DNA from: Clostridia bacterium
GTDB taxonomy: Bacteria; Bacillota_A; Clostridia; Oscillospirales; Acutalibacteraceae
DNA: 8,690 bases
Assembly (NCBI GenBank): GCA_017503305.1
Contig: JAFVTJ010000112.1
Span: 1-8,690, forward strand
Direction of reading: 5' to 3'
Shown here: piece by piece, positions 6,613-8,690 of the stretch
Position numbering within the stretch: position 1 is the stretch's first letter
Layout of the letters: each line of letters starts with the position of its first letter
Position numbers and translations under genes: made by a program
The notes under the pieces: model-generated
What the model was told of the DNA's origin: nothing
Database searches by the model: none
Seen by the model: only the letters and a program-made list of their open reading frames with translations

Positions 6613-6651
6613 AAAAACACCCGTAGTTTTTTTAAAACTGTGGGTGTTTTT
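6613..6651 (+). terminator. Rho-independent terminator of the ctsR-clpC-DUF1653 operon
   Basis: Arms 6613-6630 and 6634-6651 pair over all 18 positions (two G-U wobbles) around a TTT loop: AAAAACACCC at the base and GTAGTTTT above, closing with GGGTGTTTTT. The 3' arm ends in a run of five T. The symmetric A and T runs mean it could also act on minus-strand transcripts. Confidence 0.93.
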
Positions 6652-6660
6652 AATATTCTC

Positions 6661-6689
6661 TTTCTTTGTTAGTCAAGTTGTGCTATAAT
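6661..6689 (+). promoter_or_regulatory. Extended -10 promoter of the 115-residue membrane protein gene
   Basis: TGCTATAAT (6681-6689) is a perfect -10 (6684-6689) with the TGn extension; a weak -35 TTTCTT (6661-6666) lies 17 bases upstream. The start would be near 6696. AGTTGT (6676-6681) and ACAACT (6690-6695) form an exact 6-bp inverted repeat around the -10, a plausible operator. Confidence 0.72.
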
Positions 6690-6733
6690 ACAACTAACCG
6701 ATAAATAAGAATTTAACAAAGGGGTGTGATTGT

Positions 6734-7081
6734 ATGAAGTCAATTAAAACAATAGCCGTTCTACTAACGCCGATTTTAGTATTTGCCATTTTGCTTATTC
6801 CTTACAGCTTGGTCAATCAGCATTTTATTGTCGATTGGCTGGGTTGCGGCTGCCCCGTGATAGATGAAGCGGGCAATATGGTTGAAAACAACTTTAATGC
6901 CAACGATTTTACTGCATTATTTTGGTTGTTTATCTCCATTTGCGTTACTGCAATTTCCGTGTTTTTATCAAAAAGAATACCGAAAGAAAAAATATGGCTT
7001 AGAGTGCTATATGTTGTCGGTATGTTGTTACTATCGCTTTTAATAACATACCAATTCTATCAAATGATGATGTGGAATTAA
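6734..7081 (+). CDS. Small three-helix membrane protein of unknown function
   Basis: 115 residues. Predicted helices lie at about 6-27, 59-78 and 87-109; the first could be an uncleaved signal anchor. Between helices 1 and 2 is a probably extracytoplasmic loop with DWLGCGCP (34-41), VIDEAGN and NANDFTALFW. The paired cysteines C38 and C40 and the acidic, asparagine-rich loop look like conserved family features; I recall similar unnamed proteins in other Firmicutes but know no function. The ATG at 6734 has AAAGGGGTG (6718-6725) upstream at a slightly long spacing of about 8-9 bases. It is monocistronic with its own promoter, set between two terminator hairpins and flanked by inverted repeats, so it may have arrived as a unit separate from the neighbouring operons (inference). 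It ends in an aromatic and methionine-rich tail, YQFYQMMMWN. Confidence 0.82.
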   Translation: MKSIKTIAVLLTPILVFAILLIPYSLVNQHFIVDWLGCGCPVIDEAGNMVENNFNANDFTALFWLFISICVTAISVFLSKRIPKEKIWLRVLYVVGMLLLSLLITYQFYQMMMWN

Positions 7082-7127
7082 CCAATTCCAATTTATCGAA
7101 TAGATGATATTTGTTTAGAAAAGGGTT

Positions 7128-7176
7128 TTAGGTTCTCCTAACAAGTGACTTTGGGCTCCCAAATGTCCTGCTTGTT
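7128..7176. other. Structured intergenic segment with nested hairpins
   Basis: TTAGG-TTCT-CCTAA (7128-7141) is a 5-bp hairpin. It abuts a larger imperfect one: AACAAG (7140-7145) pairs with CTTGTT (7171-7176), enclosing GACTTTGG-GCTC-CCAAA-T-GTC (7147-7167, one bulge). No clear T run follows on the plus strand, so it is not an obvious terminator. It lies in the 3' region of the 115-residue gene and may be a small structured RNA element or a fold-back repeat; no known RNA family was recognised. Confidence 0.45.
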
Positions 7177-7196
7177 ACGGTATGAGACAAAAAATT

Positions 7197-7229
7197 AAGA
7201 GCTGTGTAGAAAATTTCTACACAGCTCTT
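7197..7229 (-). terminator. Near-perfect palindromic terminator between convergent genes
   Basis: AAGAGCTGTGTAGAAA (7197-7212) and TTTCTACACAGCTCTT (7214-7229) are exact inverted repeats around a single A; the folded stem is about 14 bp with a short A/T loop. On the minus strand it is followed by AATTTTTT, fitting termination of the sugar kinase transcript; on the plus strand TTTT follows, so it can also end the membrane protein transcript. Confidence 0.88.
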
Positions 7230-7230
7230 T

Positions 7231-7273
7231 TACTGTCCTTTAGAGTACAACTCTTATAAAGGGAGAATTTTTA
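7231..7273 (-). repeat. Right copy of the 42-base inverted repeat (outer TA, supplies the kinase stop codon)
   Basis: Read on the minus strand it begins TAAAAATTCTCCC and ends AAGGACAGTA, matching the copy at 6560-6601. Its first three bases are the TAA stop of the sugar kinase gene. The palindromic terminator at 7197-7229 lies directly inside its inner edge. Confidence 0.8.
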
Positions 7274-8164
7274 CATATTTTCATAAACGGTATAAATCAT
7301 TTCTTTTTTGGCAATCCATTTTGAAAAGGCGGTGGCGCTGCCGCAAGCCACTGCGAATTTTAGCGATTCGGCAAAGCTTTCAGTGTCCAAATAATGCTTT
7401 ATAAAGCCCGCTATCATACTGTCGCCTGCCGCAACTGTGTTTACTGCATTGCCCTTAGGTGCTTTTTGGAAGAGGGTATTGCCGTTCATATCGAGCAAAA
7501 ACGCGCCGTCCTTATCGCAGGATACCATAACGTTTTTAGCGCCCATTTTTTGCAACTTTTTAGCATAGATTTCAATATTGCCTATACTAATTTCACAAGC
7601 GAAAATATCGCAAAGCTCGTCAATGTTGGGCTTTATAAGAAATGGCTTAGTGTCGAGCGATTTTAGTAAAGGCTCACCCGCGGTATCGACAACAACCTTA
7701 ACACCTGTGGGAACGCACAAAGCTAATTCCTTGTAAATATCGCTTTTTACACCGTTTGGAATACTACCCGAAAGGCAAAGCCAGTCACCGCTTTGTAAGG
7801 TCTTTATTTTAGTTTTAATACTTTTAATGTCGCTAACGCTAAGTGTAGCACCGCTACCGTTAAATTCGGTAATTTCACCGCAAGAAAGCTTAAAGTTTAT
7901 GCGAGTATCAGAGTCTAGTTTAGAAAAATCACAGTTGATATTTTCATTTTCTAGAAGCTTTATAAGCTTATCACCCGTAAAACCGCCCGCAAAGCCTAAT
8001 GCGGTAGTAGGAAGATCTAAGCGTGACAGCAAAATAGAAATATTTATACCCTTGCCACCGGGGACTATGTATTCATCTCTTGTGCGATTAGTTTTGCCCA
8101 AATTTATAGAATCGGTAAAGGCAATATAATCGAGCGAAGGGTTTAAGGTTACGGTGTAAATCAT
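7271..8164 (-). CDS. PfkB-family sugar-phosphate kinase, 1-phosphofructokinase / tagatose-6-phosphate kinase type
   Basis: 297 residues, typical length. The N-terminus MIYTVTLNPSLD with N8, P9 and D12 and the block PGGKGIN (35-41) are the ribokinase-fold substrate motifs of the FruK/LacC subgroup; LSGSIPNG (131-138), KPNIDEL (178-184) and AAGDSMIAGF (245-254) complete it. Asp248 is the catalytic base. The anion-hole motif is AAGD where this subgroup usually has GAGD, a mild variant allowed by the family pattern. The enzyme should phosphorylate fructose-1-phosphate or tagatose-6-phosphate to the bisphosphate in the cytosol; the sequence alone does not decide which. The ATG overlaps the upstream MFS stop by 4 bases (ATGA), with AAGGA 8 bases before it inside the MFS gene. 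No PTS gene is visible, so its substrate source is unclear. The TAA stop is the first codon of a flanking repeat. Confidence 0.9.
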   Translation of the reverse strand: MIYTVTLNPSLDYIAFTDSINLGKTNRTRDEYIVPGGKGINISILLSRLDLPTTALGFAGGFTGDKLIKLLENENINCDFSKLDSDTRINFKLSCGEITEFNGSGATLSVSDIKSIKTKIKTLQSGDWLCLSGSIPNGVKSDIYKELALCVPTGVKVVVDTAGEPLLKSLDTKPFLIKPNIDELCDIFACEISIGNIEIYAKKLQKMGAKNVMVSCDKDGAFLLDMNGNTLFQKAPKGNAVNTVAAGDSMIAGFIKHYLDTESFAESLKFAVACGSATAFSKWIAKKEMIYTVYENM

Positions 8165-8690
8165 TCGGCTTTTCCTTTTTTGCCCACAATAAAGAAGGGG
8201 AGAACGAGCACTACTGCAATTAAGGCCGCTAAGAATATGTTGGCGTTGGGTACAAATGAAGTTGTGCCGTCGTTGTTGGTAATAACCTCAGCGTTTTCTA
8301 ATACCTTTTTACCAATAGCAGGTCCTATAACACCGGGGACTAATACTTGCGAGAAAATGCGAACGCCCTGAAGTCTGCCCGAGAAGCCTTGCGGTGTGTT
8401 ATCACGAATAACGGCGCCGAAGACAGCCATACCCGCAAGGTAACCGCTCATCATTAAAAGTGAGCCTATAAACACGGGTGCGGTAGTTTTGGTAAGGTAG
8501 AGCATAACGTAACCCACAATTAAGAATAAAATGGCGAAAAGTCCAGAGAAGTTAAAGCCCTTTTTATCGTAAACCTTACCCCAAAGCGCAGTTACAACTG
8601 ACGCTATAACAATGGCGGGCGCCATAATGAGCACGTAGTCCTTCATACCGAGCGATACCTCGTAATAAATGATAAGGTAGGGCATAAAGA
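8161..8690 (-). CDS. MFS transporter, C-terminal half (partial, 5' end outside window)
   Basis: About 176 codons are visible and the frame stays open to the right edge; the Met at 8685 is internal, not the start. The segment begins in a helix-7-like stretch (PYLIIYYEVSLG), continues through hydrophobic helices at roughly 17-37, 46-65, 71-92, 108-127 and 150-170, and ends in the basic tail GKKGKAE. The loop WGKVYDKKGF (35-44) is the second-half motif-A equivalent, and AVIRDNTPQGFSGRLQGVRIF (about 91-111) is a cytoplasmic loop with the R-D-x-T-P pattern found in a clade of clostridial sugar transporters. It is clearly different from the MFS protein at the left end. A polar insertion, ENAEVITNNDGTTSFVPN, lies before the last helix. 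It is coupled by a 4-base overlap to the sugar kinase, suggesting import of the sugar that the kinase pathway uses (inference). Confidence 0.88.
   Translation of the reverse strand, partial: FMPYLIIYYEVSLGMKDYVLIMAPAIVIASVVTALWGKVYDKKGFNFSGLFAILFLIVGYVMLYLTKTTAPVFIGSLLMMSGYLAGMAVFGAVIRDNTPQGFSGRLQGVRIFSQVLVPGVIGPAIGKKVLENAEVITNNDGTTSFVPNANIFLAALIAVVLVLPFFIVGKKGKAE

Noticed and set aside
6671..6677. AGTCAAG upstream of the membrane protein gene as a CtsR site
   Set aside because: Only one heptad is present, with no second copy three bases away, so it does not meet the CtsR pattern.
6560..7273. Complete insertion sequence
   Set aside because: The only gene inside is a small membrane protein with no transposase features, so at most it is a non-autonomous element.

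Overview
The window looks like a low-to-moderate GC chromosomal segment from an anaerobic Firmicute, most likely class Clostridia. The reasons are strong AGGAGG-type ribosome binding sites, an intact ctsR-mcsA-mcsB-clpC operon, a tiny glycine/cysteine-rich membrane peptide of a type seen in spore-forming Firmicutes, and AT-rich intergenic DNA with Rho-independent terminators. I cannot name a genus from the sequence.

Left part (1-1806, all minus strand). A single-gene unit encodes a 43-residue cysteine-rich membrane peptide with its own hairpin terminator. It is followed by a two-gene unit: a 12-helix MFS transporter of the SLC45/GPH-like type, then a membrane-anchored glycerophosphodiester phosphodiesterase that runs off the left edge with only its first 56 codons present. 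The transporter stop and the phosphodiesterase start are 2 bases apart.

Centre (1870-6651, plus strand). This is the class III heat-shock operon: ctsR (repressor), mcsA (zinc protein and kinase activator), mcsB (protein arginine kinase), clpC (AAA+ unfoldase), plus a fifth gene encoding a DUF1653 protein that starts at the base after the clpC stop. Two CtsR operator-like heptad pairs in opposite orientations flank the -10 box of a sigma-A promoter. A very strong 18-bp hairpin terminator ends the operon. CtsR represses the operon, McsB (activated by McsA) marks proteins with phosphoarginine, and ClpC with ClpP (not in the window) degrades them.

Right-centre (6560-7273). A roughly 0.7-kb segment is bounded by a pair of about 42-base inverted repeats, each starting TAAAAATTCTCCC at its outer end. 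Just inside each repeat is a terminator hairpin. Between them lies a promoter with an extended -10 and one gene for a 115-residue, three-helix membrane protein of unknown function. The layout (TA, repeat, terminator, promoter, ORF, terminator, repeat, TA) is the most unusual thing in the window. It may be a small mobile cassette, or two copies of a dispersed 3'-UTR repeat.

Right end (7271-8690, minus strand). A partial second MFS transporter (C-terminal half only) overlaps by 4 bases a PfkB-family sugar-phosphate kinase of the 1-phosphofructokinase/tagatose-6-phosphate kinase type. This kinase converges on the central operon. No intergenic gap exceeds 300 bases, and I saw no rRNA, tRNA, CRISPR array or transposase gene.
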